A stretch of DNA of 64,000 nt from Citricoccus muralis (GTDB taxonomy: Bacteria > Actinomycetota > Actinomycetes > Actinomycetales > Micrococcaceae). The position numbers were made by a program, and so were the translations under genes. Under the pieces are notes generated by a model. The model did not search any database and had not been told where the DNA came from. It saw nothing but the letters and a program-made list of their open reading frames with translations. The stretch spans positions 2,542,001 through 2,606,000 of the forward strand of contig NZ_CP121252.1 of NCBI RefSeq assembly GCF_029637705.1, read 5' to 3'. Shown in pieces: positions 62,939-64,000 of the stretch (its first letter is position 1; the number at the start of each line of letters is the position of its first letter).

Positions 62939-64000
62939 TCAGTCCTCGGTACGGCGCGGCTCGTCCTCGGTGCTCTGGTCGTGCTCGTCCTCGGCGGCCG
63001 CGTCGGAGGGCTCCACCACGTCGAGCTCGCCGGTGTTCTCGGCCTGCTGTCGCTTCCGGTCTTCGTAGACGTCGTCGCCGGGTCCGGCCAGGTCGCGGTT
63101 GCGCTCTATGGCGGAGATTGATCCGGTGAACACCGAGGAGTGCTCCGAAGAAACGGTCAACGGCACCGAACCGGTGGACTCACGGTGTACCTCGGTATCG
63201 GTGGACTCCGCACCGGGCACCGTGGGCTGAGGCTGGGTGGCCGGTGCCTGCCCGGGGCGCGGCACCTCGCCGGTGGTCCCGCTGGGAATGCGCGGCATCG
63301 AACGAGCATCGGTGGACTCGTCCCGGGGGTCGGAAGACGGTGCCGTAGCTGAGTCGGCCACGCCGCCGCCGTCGGTCCGGCTGGCCTCGACCAGCTCGTC
63401 TTCATCGTCGTTGTCGTTGTCGTTGTAGCGCACCGCGTAGAGAGCCTCGGGGTGATCGGCGTGAATGAACGCAACCAGGTCCTCGCGCACCAGGCAGCGC
63501 AGATCCCACAAATCGCCGGAGTTCCGGGCGGAGACCACCGCGCGGACGCGGGCCATACCGCCCACCGCGTCGGTGACCTGCATGGAGGCGTCGCGGCCAT
63601 CCCACAAGTCCGTGGATTCCAGGAGCGCCAGGAGTCTGGCGCGCAATGGCTGCATCGGTACCTGCCAGTCCAGGTCAAACTCGATGGTGCCCGAGAGCGC
63701 CGAGCCGGTACGGGTCCAGTTCTCGAAGGGGGTGGTGGTGAAGTAGCTGGAGGGGTAGATCACCCGGCGCCCGTCCCAAATCTTGACCACCACGTACGAC
63801 AGGGTGATGTCCTCGATATTGCCGAACACGTCGTCGACCTGCACCACGTCCCCGACGCGGGCGGCATCGGTGAAGGCCAGCTGCACACCGGCGAACACGT
63901 TGGTTAGGGTGGACTGCACGGCCAGGCCGGCCACCACCGAGATCAGACCGGCGGAGGCGAGAATACCGGCGCCGAGCGCGCGCACCGACGGGATGGAGAG
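62939..64000 (-). CDS. MscS-family mechanosensitive channel (5' end outside window)
   Basis: Partial: 353 residues are visible up to the right edge, with the start beyond. ASAGLISVVAGLAVQSTLTNVFAGVQLAF is the pore helix and following loop of MscS-like channels; FTDAARVGDVVQVDDVFGNIEDITLSYVVVKIWDGRRVIYPSSYF is the conserved beta domain. The C-terminal 130 residues are an acidic, Thr/Ser/Asp-rich tail, unusually long. It should release solutes on hypo-osmotic shock, complementing the BCCT uptake at 6 kb. Confidence 0.93.
   Translation of the reverse strand, partial: LSIPSVRALGAGILASAGLISVVAGLAVQSTLTNVFAGVQLAFTDAARVGDVVQVDDVFGNIEDITLSYVVVKIWDGRRVIYPSSYFTTTPFENWTRTGSALSGTIEFDLDWQVPMQPLRARLLALLESTDLWDGRDASMQVTDAVGGMARVRAVVSARNSGDLWDLRCLVREDLVAFIHADHPEALYAVRYNDNDNDDEDELVEASRTDGGGVADSATAPSSDPRDESTDARSMPRIPSGTTGEVPRPGQAPATQPQPTVPGAESTDTEVHRESTGSVPLTVSSEHSSVFTGSISAIERNRDLAGPGDDVYEDRKRQQAENTGELDVVEPSDAAAEDEHDQSTEDEPRRTED

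Overview
The window is GC-rich DNA with dense, often overlapping genes, frequent GTG starts and actinobacterial hallmarks: a dnaK-grpE-dnaJ-hspR locus with HAIR operators, a DUF222/HNH gene, a DUF1023 hydrolase and Cys-free rpmB-rpmG-rpsN. I read it as a chromosome segment of a high-GC actinobacterium, probably order Micrococcales. A Micrococcaceae-like genus (Kocuria, Nesterenkonia or a relative) is only a guess. A BCCT osmolyte transporter and a complete Mrp Na+/H+ antiporter suggest tolerance of salt or alkali. No phage, insertion sequence, CRISPR array or rRNA was seen. There is one tRNA.

Layout. 0-8 kb: DoxX-like protein (cut by the left edge), TauE/SafE exporter, lipoprotein, DedA, a penicillin-binding lipoprotein, trmB, and a BCCT transporter behind a hairpin-rich leader. 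8-11 kb: a large secreted nuclease of the ExeM/NucH type. 11-16.6 kb: the heat-shock locus dnaK-grpE-dnaJ-hspR, ending in a DUF1023 hydrolase. 16.8-26 kb: DUF222/HNH protein, dps with candidate iron boxes, a P-loop kinase, cardiolipin synthase, and a TetR/MMPL pair. 26-33 kb: the mrp operon with an A-B fusion. 33-40.5 kb: MFS transporter, dcd, tRNA-Gly(CCC), AEC transporter, a membrane protein, a flavodoxin-like protein and a thioredoxin/NHL protein. 40.6-44 kb: secreted alkaline phosphatase followed by a membrane-anchored DUF916-type protein. 44-48 kb: ABC transporter with a two-component system. 48-52.6 kb: copper-related CopC and CopD-CtaG genes. 52.7-55 kb: HU, Cys-free S14/L33/L28, and a MarR regulator. 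55-64 kb: DHA2 exporter, YchJ, a decayed asparaginase, a solute-binding lipoprotein and assorted enzymes. A UspA protein and an MscS channel (cut by the right edge) close the window.

The most interesting signal joins two distant loci. The secreted nuclease (8.1-11.1 kb) and the secreted alkaline phosphatase (40.9-42.8 kb) end in almost the same 168-169-residue domain. The two coding copies are nearly identical in DNA, lie in inverted orientation, and are followed by related terminators. The domain looks like a divergent WxL surface-attachment domain. The gene right after the phosphatase encodes a DUF916-like (WxL-interacting) membrane protein. I infer a surface-display module that would hold DNA- and phosphate-ester-degrading enzymes at the cell wall, perhaps for phosphate scavenging. 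Other points worth checking are the BCCT leader, the asparaginase remnant, the Cys-free ribosomal protein cluster, and a hairpin that may separate dnaK expression from grpE-dnaJ-hspR. All similarities are judged by eye, without database searches.
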